A stretch of 64,000 nucleotides of DNA from Ecdyonurus torrentis (GCA_949318235.1 OX439135.1:18825616-18889615), one strand, 5' to 3'; counted from the stretch's first letter, positions 1-13,103 are shown. The notes: generated from the sequence alone by a model not told the origin. Made by a program: numbers and translations.

Positions 1-122
1 AATATCAACAAAAACACCGATATTATTTAATTAAAACAATACGCTTTCAAATAGCGCATACCGAGAAAATTAAACTAAACCCAATCTCGGTTTCTCGGTT
101 ATGACCCGCTACGTTATAATTG

Positions 123-171
123 TCACGTGGTTTCCTCTTCCGGCACTTCCTTTTCTGCATTTTGAGTAAAC
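123..171. repeat. Single arm of the CACGTGGTTTCC palindrome family
   Basis: Bases match the right arm of the palindrome at 16830-17022 (CACGTGGTTTCCTCTTCC, then TTTTGAGTAAAC). Only one arm is present, so a solo or truncated copy. The short minus ORF covering it is not a gene. Confidence 0.6.
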
Positions 172-487
172 ATGAGCAGTCATTGAACAGCACAGTCTTA
201 TCACGTTGGGTAAAACCATACAAAGACTGGCGGCGTGGCTGTGCTGGCAGTTTGATAACAGCTTGATACGCGAGTGCTATCAGCTCTTGGTTTTCCAAGA
301 GTCATGTTGTCCTGGTTGCAAAGATCTGATAGTCTTTGATAATGTGTTCAGCCTAAGGTTTGGTAAGCCTCAGGTAATACATTAAAGCCCATAATGAAAA
401 GGTTTAATCCTGGCTTACAACGAAAGGTATTTTGGCATTATGATACTATTTTCTTCAGTTTGTACAAATATTTAAAATATACATTAC

Positions 488-561
488 CTCAGAATCACAA
501 TAATGATAAGAGGTGTCGTTTATAGATGTCAGATAATTCAAATAATACATTTTACTTTCAA
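488..561 (-). CDS. Gene A CTLD8, possible A exon
   Basis: Phase 1-0 stretch ending SYHYCDSE at a GTAATG donor, with ACTAG acceptor. Length and phases fit an A exon, but the C-G pair is missing, so the call is tentative. The next B exon would lie left of base 488 or outside the window. Confidence 0.35.
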
Positions 562-741
562 CTAGTTTTGAAACTGCAATATAAAGATACATTATATATA
601 TATAATATATATGTGACCACGATGGTTGTGCCATGCTGAATAAAATACTGGTTTTGATATTACAATATTTTGGACTAAATCATTACAGAATAATTTTCGT
701 AATAAATGCGAGAAAAACATGTTCATAATATATATACATAC

Positions 742-760
742 CTTGACTTTCATCAGTCTC
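742..760 (-). CDS. Gene A mini-exon before CTLD8 (ETDESQ)
   Basis: 19 bases, phase 0-1, TTTAAG acceptor, GTATGT donor. Supported by phase and position only. Confidence 0.4.
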
Positions 761-1270
761 CTTAAATATGTAAAAAAATAAAAAAAAATTAAAAAATAAA
801 TAAATAAAACAAATCATCTAATTATTACTTGCAATTAAATTTTTCATACAGCTAGCTAATATAGTAAGACTTTGTAAAGATGTGTAGCTTGAAAACAAGC
901 CAGCGAGTTGAGACTAATTAAATCGTAAAAGAAAAGAGATTTTTAAAATAGTAATGTAAAAAGCTAATAATAATGGTTTGTTAAACGCAAACCAGGGCCA
1001 TTAAAGGCAATGCTACAATTTTTTACTTTAAGACTAAAATATAAGTACATTATATAGCATTAAAAAGCTGTGAATTGTATATTTTTTTACTAACTATGAC
1101 TACATATTTGTAGGAAAATAAATTAAAAATACATTTTTGTTTTGATTAGTTGACCTTTAAAAATAAATTTTAGAACAAATTCATGTTATTTATAATTGCT
1201 TGAAGTAAATCAATGTGACACTAATATTATGTAAGATTTTACGATGTATTGATTATTGAAATTTGCTTAC

Positions 1271-1342
1271 ATTATAAGTACAATTTAGTGTCATACAGGT
1301 TGGATTTTTACATATGGGATTTTCAGTTGTTGTCACAGGAGC
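1271..1342 (-). CDS. Gene A Cys linker after CTLD7 (PICKNPTCMTLNC)
   Basis: Phase 0-0 exon of 24 codons, TTTCAG acceptor, GTAAGC donor: APVTTTENPICKNPTCMTLN, then C. Three Cys like the other linkers, and begins A-P-V like the gene B linker at 59631. Confidence 0.65.
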
Positions 1343-1760
1343 CTGAAATATATATCAAGGGGTAGTCAATGATGGCTATTTTAATATTGATCATCGTGTT
1401 ATTAAAACTCTTGAAAACGCAATCTCAAAATTATAATTATTAAGTCGCTGAGAGCAAAATCCGTTACAGCTACCCAAAACCTATGTCTGAGCTAAACTTG
1501 CTTTAGTATCCTTTTAACCTTGCTAAAACAAGGTTACAACTCATATTTATTATTAGAACTTTTTTTTAAATATTAATATTGAAAAATTAGAATAATTATT
1601 ATGATATTATAATAATTATTGATTGTTTAACATTTATTTATTGCATCATGAATACTACTTTTTAACAAAAAAAAATTGCAGCAATGGCAAAAATAATGCA
1701 ATTTAAATTGTGTTATATATTCTTGCATCATTGAATTAAATTACATAATCGACTTCATTG

Positions 1761-1836
<76 letters not shown>

Positions 1837-1848
1837 GAGAGAGAGAGA
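1761..1848. repeat. (GA)n microsatellite
   Basis: About 85 bases of GA with a few interruptions, in the intron just 3' of the CTLD7 C exon of gene A. Confidence 0.95.
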
Positions 1849-1882
1849 AAATTATAAAGATGATTTATGCATTTAGACATAC

Positions 1883-2133
1883 CTCGCAAATGTAATCCAG
1901 ATTTGTCTCACAGTGTACTGGTTCTATTTTCAGTCCATGACTCCAGATTGCAGCTGCACAATGTTTCGTACCAAAGTTATCTTCAGGTTTACCATTTTTC
2001 CAAAAATTATTTCCAGCAAAACTTTTATTTAACGCACACCATTTCCAAGAGTTTGGACACCCAAGCGTACTACCAGACGTCCATACCTTTGTGTTATCTT
2101 CTTCTCGTGACTTCAATAGTTGACTTATAGAAA
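1883..2133 (-). CDS. Gene A CTLD7, C exon
   Basis: Phase 1-0 exon: VWTSGSTLGCPNSWKWCAL, FWKNGKPEDN, KHCAAAIWS, CETNLDYICE at a GTATGT donor. The upstream limit (TTTAAG) is set by a stop further 5' and by phase. Followed at 1271 by another linker, so not the gene's last exon. Confidence 0.85.
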
Positions 2134-2182
2134 CTTAAACATTAAAAACTATGAAAAGTTTCATTTTTTTTTAAATTAATTA

Positions 2183-2566
2183 AAAAAAAAAGAGTAAGTA
2201 TCAGGACGCTATAACCCCTTTCGGGGTAGGCCAGGACAACTCCTTTCCAGTGAGTGGGCTTACAATGAACTGCAGCTTACCATACCACAGACTCTACCCT
2301 TTAACATCACACTCCTCTGGGCTCCTAATACCAGACCTGTGCAGCTCGGACCACCAAATCTTACGATGGCAGCTCTCGCCACTATGGAGCGAGGTGTTCA
2401 AACTGCCTGGCCAGCTTACGTGTTGCAGCGGCAACGTACACATTGAAATACACTGAAACTTCACCGTTCTAACCACCGCTCTTACAAGCTGGTCTTGGTA
2501 TCGAACGATGAACGTTCAGCGTGCCAAACGAGCACGCTAACCACTACACCTAAATTACCACTCTAA
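2183..2566 (-). mobile_element. tRNA-derived SINE (family 1)
   Basis: Read on the minus strand it opens with an A-box-like GTAGTGGTTAGCGTGC and a B box CGTTCGATACC about 30 bases on, continues about 300 bases of unrelated body, ends GGGGTTATAGCGTCC and an A-rich tail (poly-T on plus at 2165-2195). ORFs here are spurious. Sits in the intron between CTLD7 B and C exons. Confidence 0.65.
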
Positions 2567-2654
2567 ATTTTTAAAGGCGTAGAACGCGTTGAACAAAAAA
2601 GCTTGTCTAGCATAGTAACATAACTAAATAGCAACGTTGATTTGACCAGAGTCA

Positions 2655-2815
2655 TTGCTTTTAATTTATTTTCTATTCACAAAATGGCAGTTGCGGGTTT
2701 ATTACGTCACAGGTCGCCTGGTTCCGCGCGCGTCGACTAGTGAGTTGTAACACCATAAACCCACAGTTGCTCTGTAAATGGAAAGTAAATTAGAAACCAA
2801 TGACTCCAGCCAAAT
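2655..2815. mobile_element. Palindromic MITE (family a), copy 1
   Basis: Inverted repeat: TTTAATTTATTTTCTATTCAC on the left against GGAAAGTAAATTAGAAACC on the right, with a GC-rich centre. Second copy at 45515-45690. Confidence 0.6.
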
Positions 2816-2921
2816 AAAAGTTGATTTTTTGATATGTTAGGATATATTAGACAAGTGTGTTAGTGTGTGTTAGTACAAGGTGTTCTATGCCTTTCATATA
2901 TTAATGTAAACATTTATTAAC

Positions 2922-3027
2922 CTGTTTTATTTAAACCTAGTAAACAGTTTCGTTTCTTGTCATCTTCCAAACTCAATAATTTTCCTCCTAGTGTGAAACA
3001 TTTTGCATATGCTTCCTCGTACGTCAA
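2922..3027 (-). CDS. Gene A CTLD7, B exon
   Basis: Phase 0-1 exon: YEEAYAKCFTLGGKLLSLED, then NCLLGLNKT. Only one Cys where most B exons have C-C (C-F here). Donor GTTAAT, chosen by alignment with the B exon at 11463; CTAG then GTTTAA is an alternative. Confidence 0.65.
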
Positions 3028-3714
3028 CTAAATGCATTATGTAATATTTAAAACAAAAAGAGAATAAGCAATAATAGAATAATTTTAAAAATATTAAAGA
3101 AATAAATAGGTAAATAGAAATAAAAACTTGAATGTTTAAATGACTATAAACTTTAAATTAATTAAAGAAAATTAAATAATTATATTAAAAAGGGTTATTT
3201 TATTTATATATAAAGAAAAATGTTATTTAATTAAAAATCATTATACCAAAAGTGGAAATGAAAATATTGTAGTATTACAAAATAATGTATACTAACATTT
3301 TTAAATATATTATGTTATTTAAATACTAAAAAAACTGTATAATTATTTTATTGATATTCGAATCAACCGACAAGATCCAAGTGAGGATCTTGGCTGGACG
3401 AAAAGTGTGTTCAAAATGTAACAAAGAATTAAAAAAAAAAAAAAAAAATTCACAATCACATAAATGTTTCAAGGTAGTATAATTATATTTTTTTAACAAA
3501 TAAGTGTATTAATGTAAAATATACGTGTTTAGATTAACACTCAAATTTATGTTTAAAAATGTTTTTTTGTTCAATTTTAAATAAAGGTTTATTTTTTTAG
3601 AATTTATAATCATACAAATATACACACACTCACACTATCCTTTATGTATTTCAACAAACCTAATATTTTAACATTTATACATATTTGTTTAAATTAGTTA
3701 TTATAATACTTTAC

Positions 3715-3797
3715 CCAACGTTCTTTATAATTTATGTAAAATACATGTCCGCAAGCTTCTCCTAAATAAAAATGATCGTTCTTCAAGTTACCTACAC
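3715..3797 (-). CDS. Gene A CTLD7, A exon
   Basis: Phase 1-0 exon, CTCCAG acceptor, GTAAAG donor: FYLGEACGHVFYINYKERW. Clear C-G-x-V-F-Y signature. An alternative acceptor (TTGAAG) inside it would trim six codons and change the entry phase. Confidence 0.7.
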
Positions 3798-3931
3798 CTG
3801 GAGGGTAATAATAAAAAAATAAGAATGTGATCAAGTTCTTTATATTATTATAGAGTAGTGTTAAGTTGAAGGGATAAAGTGTAGAAATGAGTGAGATAAG
3901 TTGATCTATAAATTAGCATTACTCTTATATA

Positions 3932-5029
<1,098 letters not shown>

Positions 5030-5054
<25 letters not shown>
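5030..5054. repeat. (TA)n tract
   Basis: Short TA run on the right side of the 4829 element. Confidence 0.9.
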
Positions 5055-5057
<3 letters not shown>

Positions 5058-6012
5058 GGTTTTCTCTATACATTGTATAACAAAGGCGGTCTCTACATAC
5101 CATCACCTAATATTTCTGAAAGATGCTATAAAAATTACCATAATTAATTATTAGAAAATGAATATTCTGCTGGGACAAAACATATTTGTAACATATTTGT
5201 AATTCTTTTGTATGCTTGCAATATTTTTAAAAGTAGTTTTACAATATATTAGTAGCAAATTTTATCAATTTACAATAAAACTGCTATTTTGTAAGGATTT
5301 GATTTTTTTATTTATTATTATTACTTTTATTTTTTTCTTGGAAAAGTACTAAATAAGATTAAAAAAGAAAAAAGATTTCATAGTTTAAAAATTTGAAATT
5401 TTTAATATAAAAAATTATAACAATAATTAATAGTAACCATCTAAATGTAAATTTGTAAATTGTATTGTTACTTTTTATAGTAATAAATTTTATATTATTA
5501 TAATGCTTTTGACAAAAAGGGTTACTGACTTGGACTGGAAATTGTAAATGAGAAAATATGTTTCACAACAATTATTTGTTCATTCTTTATTTCCAGCTAA
5601 ACAAAAGCTATATAATTTTCAAATAAAATCAAGTAAATTTAAAAAAATATTTTTTTTTGTTTTGTTTTTTTCCAAAAAAAAAAAATAATGTTTTTAATTT
5701 TACCAAAGTTTCTAATTTGATTAAATTTGAATTTCCACATTTGCATGTAATCTTTAAAGTGGAATAACTTAAATTGCATCGTGTTTACACATGTTTGACG
5801 AAGCTAAACTTTTTAGTACCAATTCTTTTTTACGTTGTGATATACGTAAATATAATAATATAATAATAATAATAATTCGCGACCGTCTGGTTTGCGAGAT
5901 ATCAGTCGGTTACCTATTTCTTTAACGATATATATTTTTAACTATTTGAAATATATTTTTCTAAATCATTATTTCATTAGTAATATTTCAATTAACAAAT
6001 TTAATATCATAC

Positions 6013-6075
6013 CAAGTTAGAATAAACAGTTTCAAAACATTTTGACGATTTGCAGGATGATGGTTGCGTAACTGC
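6013..6075 (-). CDS. Gene A Cys-pair linker before CTLD7 (SCKSSKCFE)
   Basis: Phase 0-0 exon of 21 codons, ATACAG acceptor, GTATGA donor; contains SSCKSSKCFETV. Mini-exon to CTLD7 not found. Confidence 0.6.
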
Positions 6076-6420
6076 CTGTATTTATAATATAATAATATAT
6101 ATATTATTTAATATAGCAAAGTTCAGTGTTTAGAGAGAGTAAAATTGTCTATTCTTCATGGATATTTAATTCACATAATGATTGATTGATTGATTTAATT
6201 TTTTGATTGATTGAATAAAGACATATTTTTTCAGTAGTTCCACAATTATATATCAATAATGTTTTATGACTAAATTTATTTTGAAAAGTTCATAATAAAA
6301 CTATAATTCAATTTATTTAAAAAAATTGACAGCAGAGTTACTCAACACTGTTTACAACATAATGTTAATTAGTATGATAATTAAATAAATATTAATTATA
6401 AAAATATATTTTTAAATTAC

Positions 6421-6650
6421 CTCACACATAAAAATTTCCTCAGTATCACAAAAAGATGTTCGCATAAAATTCTTAAAATCCAAACTTGCAGTAAATTCTA
6501 CTTTTGCACAATTTTTAACATGATTTGCATTATCTTTATTAATAGGTTCACTATCCCAAATGTCAAAACTTGTATCTAGTTTTATATCTGCTCCACACCA
6601 ATGCCATTTATTGCATGTAAATGCAGTTGCTGACGTCCATGCGGGTGTAG
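6421..6650 (-). CDS. Gene A CTLD6, C exon
   Basis: Phase 1-0 exon: AWTSATAF, CNKWHWCGAD, IWDSEP, KNCAKVEF, TSFCDTEEIFMCE at a GTAATT donor. Intact C exon; SEPINKDN resembles EPN only loosely. Confidence 0.8.
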
Positions 6651-8120
6651 CTATAAAAGTTATTGATCATCATACATTTTTATATTTATATAATCTAAAA
6701 ATTAAATTTACACGTATGATGTCACTAAGCATTAAGATTTGAAAGCTAAAACCGTAAGTGATGCCAAAAAAATACAATATCGACACTGTTGCGTCTAAGC
6801 CACACTTCTACAGTACTTTATGCGAGTTTGATTACTTCCACGCATCTTTGTTTATCAAGATAGCCATAAAAACATGCATCTACATTTATCACGATAGCAG
6901 GTATAAAACTTTTCTGCACCTGTTTTCCTTTGTAGAAGTGAAGATAATCGAACCCAAGACTGGCAGGACCCATTAATCAACCATTTAAAAAATATATATA
7001 TATTTATTATATATTATGCTTTTTGCCTACTTTCAATAAATCAAAAAATAGCTTTACAAGTTTTACTTTTAATTCATAAAATTGTTAACAATAATTGTCC
7101 TCAATATTTAATATTTAAATATAATATTTAATTAAAAAAAAATAAGGTCTTAAAATGTCAGGATTTGTGTAGTAGTAAGTAGAAAAAACTATGTATTAGA
7201 ATTTTTTTCTAAATAAAGATATTCTATTCTATGCTAACTATAAAATATAATATATTACAAGTATTGTAGAGCCCCAAAATTAAAAAAAAATAATTTTGAG
7301 TTGCAATATTATTATTATTGTAATAGTGATTCAATGCAATAAGTGTTTAAAAATTAGCACGCAAAAGCGGAGTTAGTCAAATCAACCAATAGCAAAGCAC
7401 CGATAGGCGCTGCCATCGCCCACATGTTTGATAATGTAAACAAAAGGTAAATTTATATTATTATGTTTAATGAGCCGAAAATATATGTCATTTAAGGGTA
7501 TTAAATTGAAGTCATATTAAGCAGCATTCAGTTTGTAAATGTAGAAGTTCTAGTTGTAATTTGAACTCTATGGAATGTAAAATAATTAAAGTAAACATGC
7601 GAATTGGTCGACGTTCAGTAAAGTCACAAAAATAATTAAAGCAAACTTCAGTATTGGTCATCGTCGTAAACAAGTTTATCGTACTTGGCAACCCCACTCT
7701 GTCCAGCAAGCGGAAATTGCTGTGGACAAGCGTGAAGAGTCGCTCTCGTTTCTGGAACTTTGAAGGGAGTGGAGGCTGCCGTATGCGCTGCCCTGGCTGT
7801 TTTATGACTGCCCATGAGTGAGTGATAAGAGAGACGAGGTTTGGTGGGAATAAACTGAGTAAAGGTATCTGTATCATACTTCTTTACATTCAACTAAATA
7901 TTCTTAAGTTACGATCTTGTAATATACATTGGCTCTGGAATTGTTTGATAGAAGTACATCCTGTTTTTATCTTGTGCATCATAATTATTTGGAAAATATA
8001 ATACATGTAAAATAAAATAGTGTTTGTGTTTTAATGGTGTAAACGATCCATTTCCTATCTCTAAATTAAGTAAAGCAAAGTTAAGGGTTACATTTCAGAA
8101 AGTAGTTTTATATATAATTA

Positions 8121-8126
<6 letters not shown>

Positions 8127-8186
<60 letters not shown>
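8127..8186. repeat. (TA)n tract, left border of Penelope-like dimer
   Basis: About 60 bases of TA abutting the outer end of the inverted dimer. Confidence 0.95.
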
Positions 8187-8189
<3 letters not shown>

Positions 8190-8416
8190 TGAAAATTTGA
8201 ATATCAAGCGAGGTGACATGATGATAAAAATTCATTGTAGTCTTACCTTCTATAAGACCCTGGGCTTTCACTCGCTGCTTGTTTTGACGATAAAAAATAA
8301 CACACAACACCATAAAAAATTGTCACTTATATATAAGTTAATAAAAAGACTCAATTCACAGTTTTTTAAAAATTATATATACATAGCTATGTTATATTTA
8401 CACCAAATTGTAACGT

Positions 8417-8463
8417 TTTCGAGTGCGTATGTAGAAACATACAGTGTCTGCACTCTTCTTCAG
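8417..8463 (-). ncRNA. Hammerhead-like core in Penelope 3' region, left copy
   Basis: On the minus strand: CTGAAGA, then GAGTGC pairing with GCACTC over a hairpin loop, then GAAA. Mirror of the copy at 10418. See that entry. Confidence 0.45.
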
Positions 8464-8464
8464 C

Positions 8465-9757
8465 TTACTGACTCTTGCTCACGAGGCGCGCCGACCTCCG
8501 CAACGGGGGGAGTGGCTCGTCCTCGTCAGGTGTTATTTTATTGTTTATATTTTCACCTGTACGATCACGTGGTACAGTCTTTTTACATGAATCTATAAGT
8601 GGAATCCAAATAGGCGGCAAATCAAAACTAGGTTGACTGATTGTTTCATTATTTCTTCTTGACATTTCTATTGCTTCTAATATTTTTCTTTTTTTATAAT
8701 GACTTTCTCTTCCTATCACCTTTGTTTTCTCCCATTGAATTTGATGGCTGTTCTCCAGTGCATGATCTACAAGTTTTGAATATCCTGTATCTCTTTTTTC
8801 TATTTTTTGCCTGTGTTCATTCACCCTGATGTCCAATGGACGACCCGTTTCTCCGATGTATTCTTTCTCACATACACAGGGTATAGAATATACTACATCT
8901 TTATTCATATTTTTCTTCATGTCTGGTTTTGTACGTGCTAAACTTGATTTTAATGTGTCTCTGGAAGAACAAACAATACGAAGATTGACTCCCTTACCAA
9001 TACGTTGTATTTTTTCACTCAACCCTTGCATATAGGGGATGCAAATGGTTGCGTCTGGTTTCTTTTCTTCAGTATTGTTTCTTTCTTTGCTGTTTTTATT
9101 TTTTATTTTATGAATAACGTGTAATGGATAATCATTTTCTTTTAAAATGTGTTCTATTTTACTAATTTCTTCATTTATTAATTTTTTATCATTACAGTGT
9201 GTTCTTGCCCTATGTAATAACGTAGCTGCTATACCTGTTTTTGTAGAGTGTGGATGATTTGAATTGAAATTTAGATATCTCCCACTGTCTGTTTCTTTTC
9301 GATATACTGAAGTCGTAATTTTGTTTTCTATAGATCTTTTTACCCTTACATCTAAGAAGGGCAGTTCACCCTCTTTCTCATATTCAATTGTGAATTTAAT
9401 AGTTGCTGCCTGATTATTCATATGATCTAAGAATGATTCAACTGGTACCTCATTTTGTGGCCAAACAATGAACGTATCATCCACGTATCTTTTATATATC
9501 ACTGGCTTTGGTGTGTAAGTTGTTATCGCCTTATTTTCCAGTTTTTCAAGATATATATCACTGAGTGCTGGTGATAATGGGCAGCCCATAGCTAAACCAT
9601 TCTTTTGTTTATAAAATGATCCATTGAATTCAAAATATGTATTTTTAATGCATAACGTTATTAAATTCATAATAGTTGTAACGCTATGTTTTGTTCTATT
9701 TTTTAATGTTTTGTCAATTTCAAGTTTTTCTTTTGTAGCTAACAAATGATTATCCAT
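8465..9757 (-). CDS. Penelope-like RT plus GIY-YIG endonuclease, 5'-truncated
   Basis: 430 codons open. Residues about 45-110 carry RT motifs: NGLAMGCPLSPALSDIY and the catalytic YVDD in KRYVDDTF. A GIY-YIG domain follows near residues 290-370: VVYSIPC, EYIGETGR, conserved Arg and Glu downstream. Full family proteins are usually well over 600 residues, so the N-terminal third, including early RT motifs, is lost at the inversion junction. The first few codons lie in the inverted overlap. The ORF is otherwise intact, suggesting recent insertion. Confidence 0.85.
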   Translation of the reverse strand: MDNHLLATKEKLEIDKTLKNRTKHSVTTIMNLITLCIKNTYFEFNGSFYKQKNGLAMGCPLSPALSDIYLEKLENKAITTYTPKPVIYKRYVDDTFIVWPQNEVPVESFLDHMNNQAATIKFTIEYEKEGELPFLDVRVKRSIENKITTSVYRKETDSGRYLNFNSNHPHSTKTGIAATLLHRARTHCNDKKLINEEISKIEHILKENDYPLHVIHKIKNKNSKERNNTEEKKPDATICIPYMQGLSEKIQRIGKGVNLRIVCSSRDTLKSSLARTKPDMKKNMNKDVVYSIPCVCEKEYIGETGRPLDIRVNEHRQKIEKRDTGYSKLVDHALENSHQIQWEKTKVIGRESHYKKRKILEAIEMSRRNNETISQPSFDLPPIWIPLIDSCKKTVPRDRTGENINNKITPDEDEPLPPLRRSARLVSKSQ

Positions 9758-9849
9758 TACACGTTATTCATAAAATAAAAAATAAAAACAGCAAAGAAAG
9801 AAACAATACTGAAGAAAAGAAACCAGACGCAACCATTTGCATCCCCTAT

Positions 9850-10416
9850 ATGCAAGGGTTGAGTGAAAAAATACAACGTATTGGTAAGGGAGTCAATCTT
9901 CGTATTGTTTGTTCTTCCAGAGACACATTAAAATCAAGTTTAGCACGTACAAAACCAGACATGAAGAAAAATATGAATAAAGATGTAGTATATTCTATAC
10001 CCTGTGTATGTGAGAAAGAATACATCGGAGAAACGGGTCGTCCATTGGACATCAGGGTGAATGAACACAGGCAAAAAATAGAAAAAAGAGATACAGGATA
10101 TTCAAAACTTGTAGATCATGCACTGGAGAACAGCCATCAAATTCAATGGGAGAAAACAAAGGTGATAGGAAGAGAAAGTCATTATAAAAAAAGAAAAATA
10201 TTAGAAGCAATAGAAATGTCAAGAAGAAATAATGAAACAATCAGTCAACCTAGTTTTGATTTGCCGCCTATTTGGATTCCACTTATAGATTCATGTAAAA
10301 AGACTGTACCACGTGATCGTACAGATGAAAATATAAACAATAAAATAACACCTGACGAGGACGAGCCACTCCCCCCGTTGCGGAGGTCGGCGCGCCTCGT
10401 GAGCAAGAGTCAGTAA
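9850..10416 (+). CDS. GIY-YIG domain of the second Penelope-like copy
   Basis: 188 codons, nearly identical to the C-terminal part of the minus-strand copy (one Gly/Asp change near RDRT). Carries VVYSIPC, EYIGETGR and the downstream Glu, no RT. The frame stays open upstream to about 9783, so the ATG is arbitrary; a truncated product unlikely to be expressed. Confidence 0.8.
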   Translation: MQGLSEKIQRIGKGVNLRIVCSSRDTLKSSLARTKPDMKKNMNKDVVYSIPCVCEKEYIGETGRPLDIRVNEHRQKIEKRDTGYSKLVDHALENSHQIQWEKTKVIGRESHYKKRKILEAIEMSRRNNETISQPSFDLPPIWIPLIDSCKKTVPRDRTDENINNKITPDEDEPLPPLRRSARLVSKSQ

Positions 10417-10417
10417 G

Positions 10418-10464
10418 CTGAAGAAGAGTGCAGACACTGTATGTTTCTACATACGCACTCGAAA
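10418..10464 (+). ncRNA. Hammerhead-like core in Penelope 3' region, right copy
   Basis: CTGAAGA matches the C-U-G-A-N-G-A box, GAGTGC/GCACTC make a 6-bp stem II capped by a GTATGT/ACATAC hairpin, then GAAA. One extra A lies between the box and the stem in every copy seen. Known: hammerhead ribozymes occur in Penelope-like elements. Stems I and III are not resolved. Confidence 0.5.
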
Positions 10465-10655
10465 ACGTTACAATTTGGTGTAAATATAACATAGCTATGT
10501 ATATATAATTTTTAAAAAACTGTGAATTGAGTCTTTTTATTAACTTATATATAAGTGACAATTTTTTATGGTGTTGTGTGTTATTTTTTATCGTCAAAAC
10601 AAGCAGCGAGTGAAAGCCCAGGGTCTTATAGAAGGTAAGACTACAATGAATTTTT

Positions 10656-10767
<112 letters not shown>

Positions 10768-11345
10768 TAATAATCTTTTTTCCAAAAATATGTATTTCTA
10801 TCCGTACACAGCAAGTATGTATGCGAATTAATTAATGGCAGGTTAAGCAGTATTTTATGCAACGTCGCCCAACAACCGAGCTATTGTTAAGTAATTAAGC
10901 CCCTAGACAAAAAAGTAGGGATAAGTGTAAGTTATTTATCCCGGGGGCGTTACAGTATGCAAGTTTATTTTCATTTGTAAATGTGTTTATGTAGTATATT
11001 TTAAAATGATTGACTAATGGGTACTAGCAGTCTTAGGCTCGGTTATCTTATTTACGATATATAGTTATCGATGCGTTATAGATAAACAGTTTTATAAAAG
11101 TGATCATCATAGGTCAACAAAAATTGACGATATTATAGTGGCATCGATAACGATACTTTTTGCTCAAAAAATAAAGAAAAAAAAATGCACACAAAAGTAC
11201 TTAAAATGCACAAAAAATACGGAGTAATACAAAAATTAATTAAATGTAGGAATAATCATTGTATTAATATAATAATAATTAGTACTAATAATAATATAGT
11301 ACAGTCAAGAAGCAAAGATTGGAAATATTTTATTTCAATAAAACA

Positions 11346-11348
<3 letters not shown>

Positions 11349-11420
<72 letters not shown>

Positions 11421-11428
11421 TTCTCTCA
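11349..11428. repeat. (CT)n microsatellite
   Basis: About 80 bases of CT, in the intron just 3' of the CTLD6 B exon. Confidence 0.95.
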
Positions 11429-11462
11429 TCCTCTCTAGTGATATTTTTAATTTATATTTTAC

Positions 11463-11571
11463 CTTTATTTAACATCAAATCACTTAAACAGTCCATTTTT
11501 TCTTGTGTTTCAATACTTAGCAAACGGAATCCGATAGAACAACAATTTTTAAATGCTTCGAAGTAATTTGT
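11463..11571 (-). CDS. Gene A CTLD6, B exon
   Basis: Phase 0-1 exon: YFEAFKNCCSIGFRLLSIET, then DCLSDL and a GTAAAA donor. Its phase-1 exit matches the C exon at 6421 across a 4.8 kb intron that holds the Penelope-like inverted dimer. Confidence 0.8.
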
Positions 11572-11817
11572 CTGTAAATAAATGTCAAATTTTAAATGCT
11601 TATTTCTAATAAATTTACAATTTAGAAAAACTTAAGGTTTTTTGATAAGACATATTATAGTCTGCTTATTTGCTGTTTTTAGAAAAGTGTTTGTCACTTT
11701 TTAATTTTTGTTTAATTTGTTTTAATGTCATCTTATAACCAGGCAGTTTTACTTGCCCAATTCATTGTTAGTGGTACTGTACACAAAACACAGAAAACTA
11801 ATTACAAAATAATAATC

Positions 11818-11848
<31 letters not shown>

Positions 11849-11869
11849 GATATATATATATATATATAA

Positions 11870-12035
11870 TATATGTATCGATGTTAACCCGTCAAATTGA
11901 ACGCACTACACTTTACAAATTTCACTCAAAATTAACGATCTACGTTTGGCACTTCTACACGTTTTAACATGAGAACTAGATGGGTCAACTTGGATTTTGT
12001 AAAGTATAGTACATTCACTTCGACGGGTAAGCATC
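11870..12035. mobile_element. (TA)n-bounded palindrome, ATCGATGTTAACCCGTC family, copy 1
   Basis: Left end ATCGATGTTAACCCGTC and right end GACGGGTAAGCATCGAT are inverted; TTTACAAATTTCACTC recurs inverted inside. (TA)n on both sides (11851-11869, 12036-12128). Sister at 61583. Confidence 0.75.
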
Positions 12036-12049
12036 GATATATATATATA

Positions 12050-12118
<69 letters not shown>

Positions 12119-12128
12119 TATATATATA
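12036..12128. repeat. (TA)n tract
   Basis: About 90 bases of TA, ending 20 bases before the CTLD6 A exon donor. Confidence 0.95.
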
Positions 12129-12147
12129 CATTTAGTCGGCAACTTAC

Positions 12148-12212
12148 ATAAAATGTGCTTTGTAAGTAAACTTTACCGCAGGCAGTTCCCAAGAGATTAA
12201 ATTCTTCTGGAA
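12148..12212 (-). CDS. Gene A CTLD6, A exon
   Basis: Phase 1-0, 65 bases: PEEFNLLGTACGKVYLQSTFY, donor GTAAGT. Very similar to the gene B A exon at 63770 (same length, LGT-x-C and STF), evidence that the two genes share ancestral modules. Confidence 0.7.
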
Positions 12213-12439
12213 CTATTTATTAAAAAAAATATGCTTGTTGAAAATACAAATTTTTATCAATGCTAAATTTTTATGAATGCTTTATCATTTATATAAAGGT
12301 AAAGGGCAATACTCTTTCTGACTGTAAAACTACTTTATCACTTTTTTTTTTATTAACTTTTATTGAGTCCTTGTGCACAGCCAATTTAAATTACTTATAT
12401 AAATAAGATCTTATAACTTAAATTTATGTCACATGATAT

Positions 12440-12775
12440 TATTACATAAAAAATGATGTTAACAAATAGGCAGGAGATTCCACTGTCTCCATATTTTTAC
12501 CCAAGACTTCCAAAATCCAGTTATTTGACTTTGGCTCTTCCATGGCTGGCTGCCATGGCTTAGCAAACTTTTCCCGGCATTCGCCTTTACAGACCGTGAG
12601 AACCATGGAAACCTTGGTCAGGAAGTCAGCAGAGGAATGCTCTGATATATCCCTTCCACCTCCCGAATGCACTGTGTATTCCCGGTGGACAAAGCTTACT
12701 CATAAACTTTGCCCCTGCCGGAAATCGAACTCGTGACCCCTCGCGGACAAGTCAGACACATCCATTAGATTGCAG
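12440..12775 (-). mobile_element. tRNA-derived SINE (family 2)
   Basis: On the minus strand a B box GAGTTCGATTTCC lies near the start, followed by a body of about 280 bases. The motif CACCTCCCGAATGC is shared with the SINE at 39627. Short ORFs on both strands here are not genes. Confidence 0.55.
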
Positions 12776-13103
12776 TGCTTATTATTTTTCTTTGGTAATG
12801 CTAAGCAATAATATTAAACGTTTTATATCACAGTGTCTGTAGCCTAAACTCAAGTTCATCAGCTCAGTCGCAGAGTTTTTTTTTGAAACCATCGCTTATA
12901 TAATATGTTTTAGTTTAAAACAAGATATATATAACGTCAAGATTGGGTTGTTATGTATTATCAGAATGAATCATGATCAAAACATAAAAACATATCCTAA
13001 AACTGTAATAACTTATAAATGTGGTGCAAGTGAGTGAAAACAAGAAGCATCTTTGAGCCCCACTCTTACACGTAGTTCTATATAAACAAAAAAAATATTT
13101 TAC

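Noticed and set aside
47..298. Minus ORF of 83 codons at the window start
   Set aside because: Covers a solo arm of a palindromic repeat also seen at 16830-17022; no domain or splice context.
2250..2476. ORFs on both strands
   Set aside because: Lie inside a tRNA-derived SINE.
7512..7893. Two overlapping minus ORFs of 121 and 81 codons
   Set aside because: No domain, no fit to the exon grammar, and position within a large intron; probably old repeat sequence.
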